Positions 48,634-58,241 are shown, counted from the first letter of the stretch. The stretch: 64,000 nt of DNA from an uncultured Lachnospiraceae bacterium (GCA_910579615.1 CAJTUA010000001.1:186001-250000); one strand, 5' to 3'. The notes: generated from the sequence alone by a model not told the origin. Numbers and translations are program-made.

Positions 48634-48691
48634 CAAAAAAACAGCCGCAAACCCTTTGTTTACCGATAAACAACGGATTTGCGGCTGTTTC
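48634..48691 (-). terminator. Terminator of tRNA-Ser
   Basis: Minus-strand AAACAGCCGCAAA pairs with TTTGCGGCTGTTT and is followed by TTTTGC; inner GTTGTTTATCGGTAAACAA extends the stem. Confidence 0.85.
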
Positions 48692-48698
48692 TTACCAG

Positions 48699-48784
48699 CG
48701 GAGATGAAGGGATTTGAACCCTTGCGCCGTTTCCGACCTACCGCATTTCGAGTGCGGACCCTTCAGCCTCTTGGGTACATCTCC
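48699..48784 (-). tRNA. tRNA-Ser (CGA)
   Basis: An 86-base class II tRNA with a long variable arm. Acceptor GGAGATG pairs with CATCTCC, the anticodon stem CCGCA/TGCGG encloses CTCGAAA giving anticodon CGA, and the T arm AGGGTTCAAATCCCT is canonical. CCA is not encoded. Confidence 0.93.
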
Positions 48785-49019
48785 ATGTAACATTTTATCT
48801 GCCACGCAGACTAGCATACCACATTTTTCCCAATAATGCAAGCATTATTTTTTTGCAGGCATTGTTTTTTTGCAAGTATTATTTTTTTTACAGGCGCTAT
48901 TTTTTATGCAGTCTCTCTTTTAGTGGGTTTGTTCTTTCACGTTTTCCCCAAAAACATGCCTGACATGCCCAAAATCAAAATCCCCCGCCCCCATCCACTC
49001 CCCCGCATTTCCCGCATCT

Positions 49020-49997
49020 TCACAATGCCGAGAGCTGAATCAGCATCAGTTCCACCGCAATCTGTTCATTCAGCTGTCCGCTCTTTACCTGTGTTTCCGT
49101 CGCAACGCCAAACCGAACCGCCTCCTTAAGCACCTGTGCCGAAAACGCCCTCGCCTGTGAGAGATACTTTCCCACGGCAAACGGCGGAATCCCTGCCTTT
49201 GCCGCAATATCCGCATTTGGCATCCCCTCCGTGTTCAGCTGCTTTACCTGCATTAAGATATTAAACTGGCGCAGCATCAAAAACAGGATGGACATTGGCT
49301 TCTCCCGCAAAAGCAAAAGGTCATGGTAAAGCTCCAACGCATTTTTCGGGTTCTGCAATGCAATCTGGTCCATCATCTGGAAAATCCGCCCCGTAATCTG
49401 CTCCGTGCAGACCTCATCGATATCTTTCTGTGTGACCACATCACGCCCGTAAGTGTAGGCAACAAGTTTTTCTATCTCCGTGCGGATGTTTTCCATGTCC
49501 GTCCCGACCTTCTCGATAAAATAGCCCATCACCCCGTCGGTAATCTTCTTCCCATCCGCTTTTAACAGCCCCGCCGCCCAAAGCTTTAAATCGCGCTCAC
49601 CCATCGCCTTGAATTCGCAGATATAGCCACACTCCTTGACCGCCTTATAGAGCTTGTTGCGCTTATCGACCTCCTCCTCGGCAAACACCATGACCGTTGT
49701 CTCCGGCAGCTCGCCTATCGCGTCCGCAATAGGGTTCGCGCCCTTAAACCAACCGGAATTTTCCACCAGAATCAGCCTTCTGTCCGCAAAAAAAGGCAGG
49801 GTCTGCCCCATATGGACAACCTGCGTTCCGTCAATCCCCTTCCCCTCAAAATAGGAGAAATTCATCTCATCGCCCCCGGCAAGCACACCCTGCTTTAACT
49901 TATCCCGGTAGAGGCGTTTCAAATAGCCCTCGGTTCCGTATAAAAGATATGCCCGCCGGTAATTTCCTGTCTTAATATCCTCTTTGATGGTTTTCAT
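49020..49997 (-). CDS. holA: DNA polymerase III subunit delta
   Basis: A 325-residue clamp-loader subunit that opens the beta sliding clamp. The N-terminal AYLLYGTEGYLKRLYRDKL (about residues 16-34), central VMVFAEEEVDKRNKLYKAVK and VEKLVAYTYGRDVVTQKDI region, and C-terminal LLREKPMSILFLMLRQFNIL domain match HolA. Its ATG overlaps the psd stop codon by four bases, so it is translationally coupled to psd, an unusual partner. comEC, the more common neighbour of holA, lies further upstream on the same strand. Confidence 0.95.
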   Translation of the reverse strand: MKTIKEDIKTGNYRRAYLLYGTEGYLKRLYRDKLKQGVLAGGDEMNFSYFEGKGIDGTQVVHMGQTLPFFADRRLILVENSGWFKGANPIADAIGELPETTVMVFAEEEVDKRNKLYKAVKECGYICEFKAMGERDLKLWAAGLLKADGKKITDGVMGYFIEKVGTDMENIRTEIEKLVAYTYGRDVVTQKDIDEVCTEQITGRIFQMMDQIALQNPKNALELYHDLLLLREKPMSILFLMLRQFNILMQVKQLNTEGMPNADIAAKAGIPPFAVGKYLSQARAFSAQVLKEAVRFGVATETQVKSGQLNEQIAVELMLIQLSAL

Positions 49998-50863
49998 GGA
50001 AACATGGCCTTTCCAATCCTTTCGCCGAGCCTTACCTTTGTCTCAATGCCCTGCGCGGAATTCTTTAAAATGTCATCGTCAACCGCCACCTCATCCCGCT
50101 TGAAAAACAGCACAACCGTCGAGCCGCCGTATTCAAATCTTCCCTTCTCCTGCCCGCGGCGCACAAGCGCCTCCCGGTGATAATTGTTGATGCGCCCGAC
50201 GCACATTGCGCCGACCTCCATCTGTACAACCTTCCCGAAATTTTTCGTTTCCAGAATGCAGTATGACCTCGCGTTTTCCTTGTATATTTTGACATGGTCA
50301 AGGATGGCCGGGTTTACGGTGTGCAGCATCCCCGGAAGAAAATAATTGCGCCCCTTTTTGCCGGTATCCACATAGCAATAGCGGTGGTAATTGTCAACCG
50401 AAAGCCGCACAACGACACAGATACCGCCTGCGTACTCTGCCGCCAGTTTTTCATCGCGCAGCATCGATGCCACCGTATAGCAGGAATGCTTCACGGAAAT
50501 CTTTGTCCGCAAATCAATCGGGTACACGGTCACCATCCCGTCACACGGAGAAATCAGATGGGAAGGCTCCTTGTCTACCGTGCGTTTCCCATCCCTGAGT
50601 TTCCTTGTAAAAAACGCATTGAAGGAGCGGTACTTTTTCCGCTCATAATCTGACATACGGATATGATTTTTCCGGATAAATCCCCCAATCAGAAAAGTCG
50701 ATGGCCATGTATCCATAAACGAACCAACTGCCTTCGAAATAACCGGAGCCGCAAGGATTTTCATCACAAAACGCCCGCACACATTAGAATACACCGCATC
50801 CAGGAATTTATCCTGCCCTGTTCTGTTTTTAAAGAAATTCCCTTTACGGTCCTTGTAATCCAT
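49994..50863 (-). CDS. psd: Phosphatidylserine decarboxylase proenzyme
   Basis: A 289-residue membrane-associated enzyme that converts phosphatidylserine to phosphatidylethanolamine. Residues FNAFFTRKLRDGKR, SPCDGMV, VDNYHRYCYVDTG (catalytic His) and the self-cleavage site FEYGGSTVVLFF are intact; cleavage before Ser creates the pyruvoyl group. The ATG at 50863 is chosen because AAAGGAGAATCAAAG precedes it; a GTG 18 bases upstream lies within that ribosome site. It follows pssA by 50 bases, giving a complete PE pathway. Confidence 0.95.
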   Translation of the reverse strand: MDYKDRKGNFFKNRTGQDKFLDAVYSNVCGRFVMKILAAPVISKAVGSFMDTWPSTFLIGGFIRKNHIRMSDYERKKYRSFNAFFTRKLRDGKRTVDKEPSHLISPCDGMVTVYPIDLRTKISVKHSCYTVASMLRDEKLAAEYAGGICVVVRLSVDNYHRYCYVDTGKKGRNYFLPGMLHTVNPAILDHVKIYKENARSYCILETKNFGKVVQMEVGAMCVGRINNYHREALVRRGQEKGRFEYGGSTVVLFFKRDEVAVDDDILKNSAQGIETKVRLGERIGKAMFP

Positions 50864-50913
50864 CTTTGATTCTCCTTTCACCCCAAAACCTCTTCCCTAA
50901 GCTCCCATTCACA

Positions 50914-51549
50914 TCAGTCCCCAAAAATCAGCACCCCTGCCAATACAATCAGCCCCGCCACGGTCATCACAACATCCCCGAAGTTCCCCGGCTTCTTCAC
51001 CTTAATGTTTAGTATAAATAAAAATGATATAACAAGCATTGAAATGCAATATGTCTGCGGCAGCGGCAGGAAATCAAAATACTTGCTCAAAATATACACA
51101 CATGGCAGAATCAGCGCGACCGACGTGACCGGAAGCCCCTGGTAATACTTTCTGTGCTCCTGCGTCTGTTCCTGGCGCTCCTGCTCCACCACATTAAAAT
51201 ACCCGAGGCGGATGACCGCCCCCAGCACAAAAAGAACCGATGCCACCGTCCCGAGAACCGAGAGGGCACCCTTCCCGACCGTCAGCGAATAGCCAATCGT
51301 TGCCGGGAACATCCCAAAGCAGATTAAATCACACAGGGAGTCAATCTGAATCCCAAAAACCTTCTCCTGTTTTGTCCGGTCCTTCTTCGCCCTCGCGACC
51401 TTCCCATCAAACATATCACAGGTACCCGAGACAATCAGGCACAACAGCGCCGCACGGTAATGCCCCTCAAACACCTGCGTCATGCCGACAACCGATGACA
51501 TCAGCCCGATGTATGTAAGAATTACCGTATAATTATAAAATCCTATCAT
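50914..51549 (-). CDS. pssA: CDP-diacylglycerol-serine O-phosphatidyltransferase
   Basis: A 211-residue integral membrane enzyme making phosphatidylserine from CDP-diacylglycerol and serine. The CDP-alcohol phosphotransferase signature is readable as CDMFDGKVARAKKDRTKQEK followed by VFGIQIDSLCDLI, with all four aspartates. About seven transmembrane helices. The start at 51549 follows GAGGGATGGTTT; a longer frame to 51681 would start within the -35 and is rejected. Promoter at 51653-51681. First gene of pssA-psd-holA. Confidence 0.95.
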   Translation of the reverse strand: MIGFYNYTVILTYIGLMSSVVGMTQVFEGHYRAALLCLIVSGTCDMFDGKVARAKKDRTKQEKVFGIQIDSLCDLICFGMFPATIGYSLTVGKGALSVLGTVASVLFVLGAVIRLGYFNVVEQERQEQTQEHRKYYQGLPVTSVALILPCVYILSKYFDFLPLPQTYCISMLVISFLFILNIKVKKPGNFGDVVMTVAGLIVLAGVLIFGD

Positions 51550-51652
51550 AAACCATCCCTCAGTTACTTTCCTAAACAACTGTCTTTGTTTTTGTCCTGT
51601 CCGCTGTCTTTTACAGCTGCCATCTTTAAAAAACAGCAAAACCATATTGTAG

Positions 51653-51681
51653 AGTATACTATTTTCTCGTTTTCTTGTCAA
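51653..51681 (-). promoter_or_regulatory. Promoter of pssA-psd-holA
   Basis: Minus strand TTGACA (51676-51681), 17-base spacer, TATACT (51653-51658). The 321-bp gap 51550-51870 holds this promoter and the comEC terminator. Confidence 0.88.
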
Positions 51682-51776
51682 TCAAAACTATGAAATATCA
51701 TATTATATCATTTTATGTCAATCCCTGCCGCATTTTCATAAATCTGCTGTATTTTTCCCGGGGTATATCTAAAAAC

Positions 51777-51838
51777 TGCTTTTTGTGGGGCGTGCCAAAC
51801 GAAGGGATGCGTTCCTGGTCACGCCCTGGCAAAAAGCA
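51777..51838 (-). terminator. Terminator of the comEA-comEC transcript
   Basis: Minus-strand TGCTTTTTGCCAGGGCGTG pairs with CACGCCCCACAAAAAGCA (two small bulges) and is followed by GTTTTTAG, 33 bases after the comEC stop. Confidence 0.8.
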
Positions 51839-51870
51839 ATTCGGTCATTGCCGGAAAAACAATATTTTTA

Positions 51871-54195
51871 TCACCGCCATGCCCCCTTCCCTTCCAGATA
51901 TGCGTGCCACAGATACATCTGACCTCCCCTGCTTCGCACTGCGCCACTCTCCCATGTTATCACAGGTGTTACCCCCACCATTTCCATCCTCTCAAGCGTC
52001 TCCTTGTGCGGATGTTTGTACCGGTTGCCCTTTCCGCAGGATATGACTGCCACCCCTTGCGAAAAGCATTGCAAAAACTGCCCATTGTTGGAGTATTTTG
52101 AGCCGTGGTGCGCTGCCTTCAGATACTTCTGCTTCCTGTTTTCCAAAAGCCCGTACCGCTCCAATTCCTCCACAAGTTTTTTCTCCTGTGCCTGCGAGAT
52201 ATCCCCGGTAAAGAGCCAGAGGGCATCATTCCCGGACAGTGCAAGCACCATTGAATTCTCATTTGCACCGCCTGCGTCCTCCCCTTCTTTTGGGGAAAGG
52301 CATATCAGCTTCTCCTCCCCCAAAAGCAGCATATCGCCCGCCGAAAAGCTCACGCAGGCAACGCCCGCCGCCGCTGCCTTCTCACACAGCAGGGCGTATT
52401 TTTCCTCATGGCATGCCGCCTGCGTCATAACCAGGGTCTTTACTATGGCCTCGGACTTTCCTAACGCCATCTTATCAAGCAGTTCTATCAGCATACTGCA
52501 ATGGTCCTCGTCGGTATGGCTTAAAAATACGTATTCAATCACCGTGTCGCCGTGGTATTGCAGATATGGTACCAGGATGCGCTCCGCCCCGTTTTTGAGC
52601 GAGCTCCCGGCATCCACCAACACCGTCATCTTGCCCTTTTGCAGCACCGCACAGTCGCCCTGTCCAACCGCAAGCTGCGTTACCGTAAGCTCCCCTCCCC
52701 CTGGCAGCAGAAAAACCAAAAACACACCGAGGAAGAAAAAACATTTCCTGCTCCTGTTTTTCCTGCGGCAAAAATATCGGCACAGGAAATAGAAGGCAAG
52801 CAAAAGCGCATAGTATAGCACCATCTGCCAAAACTTCGGTTTTCCGTAACAGAACGAATGCCCCGGAAGGCGCTCATTCAGATGGCAGACCGCCTCATAG
52901 CACTTTAGCAGCACATACGCGCCGCCCGCAAAAAATTTCCCCGCAAAAAGCCAAATGCTCCCAAATACCCCGACCAGCACCGAAAGCATCAAAAGCAAGC
53001 TCAAGAACGGCACAATCAAAAGGTTCAGCAAAAGTGCGTACATGGGCACCTCATAATAAAACCAGAGCAGCAGCGGCAAAAGCACAAGCTGGACTCCGAT
53101 GCTTGCCGAAAGTTTTTTCACGCCAAATTCCTCAAATAGCTTCGAGAAGAGAAGAATTCCAACCACCGCCCCGAACGAGAGCAAAAAGCCTGCCTGAAAC
53201 AGCTGTAGCGGCTCCTTAAGTAAAACCACAAGCGCGGATGTTGCAAGGCCTGTCGGCGCATCGTAGGTTTTCCCAAGCGGTGCGGCAAGAAGCGCCAAAA
53301 GCAGCATAATGGCAGCGCGCACCACCGGGATGCCAAATCCTGTGAACATACTGTAAAAAATTACCATCACGCACGCCGCCGCAACCGCCGCATTGCTCCT
53401 TGTATGAAATTTTTTCAGCAGCTTGTAAAATCCCATGCCAAGCAGGGACAAATGAAGCCCTGAGACCGCAAGGACATGGGAAAATCCTGCCTCCCGGTAC
53501 ATCTTTTTTGTTTCCTGGGTCAGCCCGCCCTTTTCCGCCAACAGCATCGCCTCTAAAATCCCTGCCTCCTCTGTTGGCAGCACCTTGCGGTACACCTCCT
53601 TCATTCCTGCCCTCAGCCGCCAAAGCTTCGCATACAGCCCCGCCGTTTTCTCCTGTTGTACCCACACACCATCTGCCATCAGCTTTGCGCCAATGCCCTG
53701 TGCCTTATAATAATTATATTCATCAAACTGACCTGGATTATCCCCCCGTGACAATGCCATCCATTCCCCGTACACCAAGATTTCACTCCCCGGCGCCACG
53801 AGTTCTTCTTTCTTTGTATAAACCAGGATACGACATCCCGCCACGCCCTCTGGCGCGCCGTCCATCGCCCTGACCAAAAGCACCATGCGGCCTGTATTCT
53901 GCCCTTCCGCGGACGAAAGAACCGTTCCCGCAACCTCCCCTTCGCCGCCGCGCGCCGCATACATTTCAAGCGCAGTCGGGGCTACCGACTGGCGCGTCAG
54001 CAAAAAGCCCGCCGCACAGACAAACGGCAGCACAAAAAACAGCTTTTCCCCGCGGTATTTTTTTGCCAGACATGGAAATAAAAGAAGAAAAATGACAAGA
54101 GCGGGGAAGAAAACGGAAAAGCGTATGCCGCCCTTCCCCGCCAGAATTCCGAAAAGATAAAAAAGCGTCAGTAAAACCAATGGCCGTTTTACCAT
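51871..54195 (-). CDS. comEC: ComEC/Rec2 DNA-uptake channel
   Basis: A 774-residue membrane protein for DNA uptake in natural transformation. N-terminal helices and a DUF4131-like extracellular domain (to about residue 200), the competence domain (HVLAVSGLHLSLLGMGFYKL, near 255), about ten further helices, and a C-terminal metallo-beta-lactamase-like domain (VGQGDCAVLQKGKMTVLVDA, FLSHTDEDHC) are all present and intact. The ATG at 54195 has a modest AGGCGGGA site; a TTG at 54258 overlapping the GerMN stop is an alternative. Last gene of comEA-RR-HK-GerMN-comEC. Confidence 0.93.
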   Translation of the reverse strand: MVKRPLVLLTLFYLFGILAGKGGIRFSVFFPALVIFLLLFPCLAKKYRGEKLFFVLPFVCAAGFLLTRQSVAPTALEMYAARGGEGEVAGTVLSSAEGQNTGRMVLLVRAMDGAPEGVAGCRILVYTKKEELVAPGSEILVYGEWMALSRGDNPGQFDEYNYYKAQGIGAKLMADGVWVQQEKTAGLYAKLWRLRAGMKEVYRKVLPTEEAGILEAMLLAEKGGLTQETKKMYREAGFSHVLAVSGLHLSLLGMGFYKLLKKFHTRSNAAVAAACVMVIFYSMFTGFGIPVVRAAIMLLLALLAAPLGKTYDAPTGLATSALVVLLKEPLQLFQAGFLLSFGAVVGILLFSKLFEEFGVKKLSASIGVQLVLLPLLLWFYYEVPMYALLLNLLIVPFLSLLLMLSVLVGVFGSIWLFAGKFFAGGAYVLLKCYEAVCHLNERLPGHSFCYGKPKFWQMVLYYALLLAFYFLCRYFCRRKNRSRKCFFFLGVFLVFLLPGGGELTVTQLAVGQGDCAVLQKGKMTVLVDAGSSLKNGAERILVPYLQYHGDTVIEYVFLSHTDEDHCSMLIELLDKMALGKSEAIVKTLVMTQAACHEEKYALLCEKAAAAGVACVSFSAGDMLLLGEEKLICLSPKEGEDAGGANENSMVLALSGNDALWLFTGDISQAQEKKLVEELERYGLLENRKQKYLKAAHHGSKYSNNGQFLQCFSQGVAVISCGKGNRYKHPHKETLERMEMVGVTPVITWESGAVRSRGGQMYLWHAYLEGKGAWR

Positions 54196-54241
54196 TCCCG
54201 CCTTTCCGCCGGCCCACGGCCGGACTTTCAAACATGAAAAA

Positions 54242-55180
54242 TCAAATCTCCGTTTCAATCAAATCGAGGTTGCGCTCAAACATCTCCGGCATCTCCACCG
54301 ACTGGTATGTCTTGCGCAGCTCCCCGCCAATCCGTATCTGCACCTTGTTCACATTCGGAAGCTCGACAAGCGAATTCACAATGGAGTACAGCACAACCTG
54401 TTCCTGCACCCCGTCAAGCTTCTCCAAAAATTTCTCATTCAGGTCCACATAACAGATGCCATCCTTTGTGTTAATCTTGCTCAGCTGGGTTCCCGCCGGG
54501 ATTGTCGCGTACATCCCCGCCGCGCTCTCCTGCTCAATCGGCCCGCCAATCAGCTGTTCTATGACAAGCTGTTCTATCGTGATATTCCCGTTATAAAGAA
54601 CCTGGCGGTGCGATTCCCGCAGCGCCGTCCCGTCCTCGTTCGCAAAATACACGGACACGCTCGCCGACTGCGTGTAATATTCCGAATCCGCTGTATTGTC
54701 GATAAAATCCCCCGCCTTCATCATCCCGACAGGAACCTCCCCATTCATATACGGGATGCCGTTGATATAGAACTCCACATAGTCCACCCCGTCAATCTGG
54801 CAGAAAGTTTTTACGAGCGCCGCGCGGATTAAGATTTCCGTGATGCCCGATAAATTGCTATAATTCGCATTAAAATTGAGGATGAGCTGGTCTGCCTCCC
54901 CGAACGAAAAATCAATCACTGCCACATTGTCCGGAAGGAGTTTTTTCCGTGACTGGCCCTGCGGCTCCTTTTCAAGCGCATCAATATATTCCTGCACCTG
55001 TGCGTCCCTAAACGTCGCCTTTGCCTCATAGGCTTCACTGACCAGCTGTGTTTCCGCATCATTCAGGAAATAAATCTTTCCACTTGCATTTTCCGTCTGC
55101 TCATCCTTTTCACAGCCTGCAAGGGTATGCGCGCCCAAAAAAACCGCCAGTGCCAAAATGAAAAAAGCCCGCCGTTTCAT
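54242..55180 (-). CDS. GerMN-domain lipoprotein
   Basis: A 312-residue lipoprotein (lipobox HTLAGC, Cys23) with two GerMN-type domains. The first covers about 35-165 (DVAVIDFSFGEADQLILNFN-like strands), the second about 180-300 (ASVSVYFANEDG, LVIEQLIGGPIEQESAAGMY, ICYVDLNEKFLEKLDGVQEQ). GerMN proteins occur in spore germination and beside histidine kinases such as MtrB with LpqB. Here it follows the kinase by 14 bases, the same order as MtrA-MtrB-LpqB in Actinobacteria, so it may tune the kinase. GAGGAGGGCAGT precedes the ATG. Confidence 0.85.
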   Translation of the reverse strand: MKRRAFFILALAVFLGAHTLAGCEKDEQTENASGKIYFLNDAETQLVSEAYEAKATFRDAQVQEYIDALEKEPQGQSRKKLLPDNVAVIDFSFGEADQLILNFNANYSNLSGITEILIRAALVKTFCQIDGVDYVEFYINGIPYMNGEVPVGMMKAGDFIDNTADSEYYTQSASVSVYFANEDGTALRESHRQVLYNGNITIEQLVIEQLIGGPIEQESAAGMYATIPAGTQLSKINTKDGICYVDLNEKFLEKLDGVQEQVVLYSIVNSLVELPNVNKVQIRIGGELRKTYQSVEMPEMFERNLDLIETEI

Positions 55181-55194
55181 ACTGCCCTCCTCTC

Positions 55195-56628
55195 TCACGC
55201 AATATAACTTAAGGGGATGCGCACCGTGAATGTCGTTCCCTCATTCTCCCTACTGTACACTTTAATGACTCCCTTGTGGCGCAGCACCACACTCTTTGTA
55301 ATCGCAAGGCCAAGCCCGGTTCCTCCGGTCTCCCGCGAACGCGCCTTGTCCACACGGTAAAAGCGGTCGAAAATAAATGGCTGCGCCGCCTCGGGTATGC
55401 CAATCCCGGAATCCGAAACCGAAATATAGAAATATTTATGGTCCGCATTCAGCGAAACACGGATATTGCCTTCTTCCACATTGTACTTCACCGCATTTTC
55501 AATCAGGTTAGAGACCGCTAAGGAAAGCTTTACTTCATCCACCTCCGCAAGTACCGGGCGGAAGCTCTCAAAGACAAGCTCAATATTGTGTTTCTGTGCA
55601 AGCGGCTTGATGCGCTTTAGGATGATTTCCATCAGCTCATTGATGGAGACCTGCGCAATATGCATCTCCGCGTCCTTGCGGTCCAAACGCACAAGCGAAA
55701 GCAGGTCATTGATAATCTTATTTTCCCGCTCAATCTCATCCGTAATGTCAGCGAGGAATTCGCGGTATAATTCCACCGGGGCATCCTCCTGCATTGTCAG
55801 GGAATCCGCGAGCACCTTGATGGAAGTCATCGGCGTGCGCAGCTCGTGTGATACGTTCGAGACAAACTCCTGCCTTGACTCCTCCACCTTCTTCATCTCC
55901 AGAAGCATCTCGTTGAAAGAATCTGAGATGCGCCTCACCTCATGAAAGCCGCCGATGGAAACGGTATCCTCCAGATATCCGTCCGTCACATGCTGAATCG
56001 AGGCGACAATCGCCTTAAATGGCTTCGTCATCCTCCCGGAAACAAAGAACGCCGCCAGCGCCGCCAAAAAAAGCATGATAACATCCAAAATGCAGATTGC
56101 CCTCTCCACATGCTTTGAGATTGCATTCTCTTTCTCAAGCGATGCGCGCAAAACAATAGCACCCGTGTTCGTATTCCCGCCGCCATCCCCTCCCCTGACC
56201 GGAATTGTCATCTCAACATACCCCGCCTTTTCTTCCACCCTGCGGCTGCTTGTTCCCCGGATGCACTCAATCACTTCCTTTAAGAGCAGGGTTTTTCCAA
56301 TCTCATAATTATATGTATCGGCAACGACCTTAAGATTTCCGTCCACGACAACGATACGGCCGTCAAAAATATCCGCCGCCGTATTCAGCTCCGTCGTAAT
56401 TTCCGTACTCTGCGCTGCCAGGTATCCGGATGCCGACATCTGGTTTGAGAGAATGTTCGCGTATTCCTCCACCTCCTGGACACGGCCGGAAACCGCCTGG
56501 TTCCTGCACACGGCAAAGGTCCCCACACTCACCCCGGCAAGCGCCGCCCCCGTCACGAAAACAATCAGGAGAAAGAAAACGACCCGCACACTCACAAGGT
56601 GCTTTAGCTTCTCTTTTAGCCTCTTCAC
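55195..56628 (-). CDS. Sensor histidine kinase (WalK/MtrB-like)
   Basis: A 477-residue kinase: helix 1 at about 14-38, extracytoplasmic sensor to about 183, helix 2 at about 184-206, HAMP (MTKPFKAIVASIQHVTDGYL) and then HisKA with VSNVSHELRTPMTSIKVLAD, N-box NLIENAVKYN, G1 VSDSGIGIP, F-box FIFDRFYRVD and G2 GGTGLGLAITKS. All catalytic motifs are intact. The start is GTG at 56628 with AAAGGAG 8 bases before. It lies 19 bases after the regulator stop and forms its cognate pair. Confidence 0.95.
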   Translation of the reverse strand: MKRLKEKLKHLVSVRVVFFLLIVFVTGAALAGVSVGTFAVCRNQAVSGRVQEVEEYANILSNQMSASGYLAAQSTEITTELNTAADIFDGRIVVVDGNLKVVADTYNYEIGKTLLLKEVIECIRGTSSRRVEEKAGYVEMTIPVRGGDGGGNTNTGAIVLRASLEKENAISKHVERAICILDVIMLFLAALAAFFVSGRMTKPFKAIVASIQHVTDGYLEDTVSIGGFHEVRRISDSFNEMLLEMKKVEESRQEFVSNVSHELRTPMTSIKVLADSLTMQEDAPVELYREFLADITDEIERENKIINDLLSLVRLDRKDAEMHIAQVSINELMEIILKRIKPLAQKHNIELVFESFRPVLAEVDEVKLSLAVSNLIENAVKYNVEEGNIRVSLNADHKYFYISVSDSGIGIPEAAQPFIFDRFYRVDKARSRETGGTGLGLAITKSVVLRHKGVIKVYSRENEGTTFTVRIPLSYIA

Positions 56629-56647
56629 GCCGCAACTCCTTTATATT

Positions 56648-57352
56648 TTATATATTCTGGAAATAATAGCCGACCCCCCATTTTGTGTGCACATACTTCG
56701 GGTCACTCGGATTATCCTCAACCTTCTCGCGCAGCCTGCGGATATGTACATCCACCGTCCGGACATCCCCCGGATAATCATACCCCCACACCATGTTCAG
56801 AAGCTTTTCCCGGCTGTAAACCTTGTTCGGATGAAAAATGAGCAGCTCCAGCACATCATATTCCTTCGCCGTCAGATTGATTTCCTTGCCGCGGATATAG
56901 ACGCGCCTTCCCTCCTTGTCAATGCGCAGCTCCCCAAACTGTGCCGCCTCCCTTTCTTTATGGCCATGCTCCGCCTCCGGTGCCTTCTTGTCATTGCGCC
57001 GGATAATTGCCTTGATACGCGCTTTGACCTCAAGGATATTGAAGGGCTTCGTGATATAGTCATCCGCACCGTACTCCAATCCCAGAATCTTGTCCATGTC
57101 ATCGCCCTTCGCCGTCAGCATAATGATTGGCATATCCGAAAACTCGCGGATTTGCTGGCACACTTCAAAGCCATTCATCTTTGGCAGCATCACATCCAGA
57201 AGGACAACATCATACTCCTTCTCCTTCGCTGCCGCCAGTGCCTCCTCCCCGTCATAGGCACATTCCACTTCCATGCCGTCCTGCTCCAGGCTAAAACGAA
57301 TTCCCTTTACGATAAGCTTCTCATCATCCACCACCAACACTTGCTTTCCCAT
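56648..57352 (-). CDS. OmpR-family response regulator (WalR-like)
   Basis: A 234-residue regulator. Receiver: VLVVDDEKLI, phospho-acceptor in VVLLDVMLPKMNG, MLTAKGDD and YITKPFN. Winged-helix domain: INLTAKEYDVLELLIFHPNK, SREKLLNMVWGYDYPGDVRT, VDVHIRRLREK and KWGVGYYF. A charged linker of about 25 residues rich in Lys/Glu/His lies between. Sequence is close to the WalR/YycF-like group that governs cell-wall turnover, but the walH/walI/walJ genes are absent and the neighbours are competence genes. Start at 57352 has AAGGAG at a long spacing of about 13. Confidence 0.95.
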   Translation of the reverse strand: MGKQVLVVDDEKLIVKGIRFSLEQDGMEVECAYDGEEALAAAKEKEYDVVLLDVMLPKMNGFEVCQQIREFSDMPIIMLTAKGDDMDKILGLEYGADDYITKPFNILEVKARIKAIIRRNDKKAPEAEHGHKEREAAQFGELRIDKEGRRVYIRGKEINLTAKEYDVLELLIFHPNKVYSREKLLNMVWGYDYPGDVRTVDVHIRRLREKVEDNPSDPKYVHTKWGVGYYFQNI

Positions 57353-57437
57353 TCTTAAGGTACCGCTCCTTTCCCCTAAAATCTCCAAAATCGTAAACTG
57401 CGGGTTTTTTTGCCCTTAGGATTCTTCTGTTTCCAAA

Positions 57438-58241
57438 TTATCTCCCCACCGTTATGTCATCACGCAGCTTCTCGTAAATGCTCTCCTTAATCCCCGGAAC
57501 CTGCATCAGCTCCTCGCAGGAAGAGAATGCCCCGTGTTCTTTCCGGTATGCAACGATTGCGTCCGCCTTCGCCTTCCCGATGCCGGGAAGCGTCATCAGC
57601 TCGCTTTGTTGTGCTGTGTTAATATTGACGCAGGACGAAGCCCTTGGTGCTTCCTGCGCGCTTTCACTTTCGGAAGGTTTTGTCTCTGCCCCATAAAATG
57701 GTATTTCTCCCCCTGTTTCCTTTAACTGCGCCACCTCCGCCTCATCGGGAACATAGATTTTTTGTCCGTCCGAAACTGGTTTTGCCAGGTTCAGGTAATC
57801 CTTTGCGGCATCCGGCGCAAAATCCCCCGCGCACAAAACCGCATCGGCAACGCGCGCACCGTCCGCAAGGGCATACACACCCGGCTCCTTCACTGCGCCG
57901 CAGACATGGACGTAGAGAAATTTTTCTTCCATGCCTGCCCCCGGGGCATTCTGGCCGGACGCGGAAATATCCCCGTCCATGCCCGGGGCATCTTTAACGG
58001 AACGCAAAGAATCCCCGTCCGCACCTGAATTACCTCCGGCAAAACCAGTAATATCCCCTTCCAAATCCGGTTCATCCGCAGCGGAATGCCCCGCCGAATC
58101 AGGGGCATTTTCCATCTGCTCCTGCCGGATTAGCACAGAATCTTCCTTCCCCTCCCCTTTTGTCACGCACATATAAAAAACGCCTGCGGCAAATACAAAA
58201 AGGACAGTGAGAATCCCTTTTAACACAACACCCTTTTTCAT
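57438..58241 (-). CDS. comEA: ComEA-type DNA receptor (SLBB + helix-hairpin-helix)
   Basis: A 267-residue membrane-anchored protein. Helix at residues 5-25, a long low-complexity Gly/Asp/Ala spacer (about 35-115, with DGDISASGQNAPGAG and similar degenerate repeats), an SLBB domain (YVHVCGAVKEPGVYALADGA, about 118-180) and a C-terminal tandem HhH domain (VNINTAQQSELMTLPGIGKA, FSSCEELMQVPGIKESIYEK). ComEA binds incoming double-stranded DNA and hands it to ComEC. Start ATG at 58241 follows AGGTG. It is first in the transcript with a two-component system lying between it and comEC. Confidence 0.93.
   Translation of the reverse strand: MKKGVVLKGILTVLFVFAAGVFYMCVTKGEGKEDSVLIRQEQMENAPDSAGHSAADEPDLEGDITGFAGGNSGADGDSLRSVKDAPGMDGDISASGQNAPGAGMEEKFLYVHVCGAVKEPGVYALADGARVADAVLCAGDFAPDAAKDYLNLAKPVSDGQKIYVPDEAEVAQLKETGGEIPFYGAETKPSESESAQEAPRASSCVNINTAQQSELMTLPGIGKAKADAIVAYRKEHGAFSSCEELMQVPGIKESIYEKLRDDITVGR

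Noticed and set aside
52004..52792. Plus-strand open frame of 262 codons antisense to comEC
   Set aside because: Shadow of a high-GC third-position gene; no start signal or domain.
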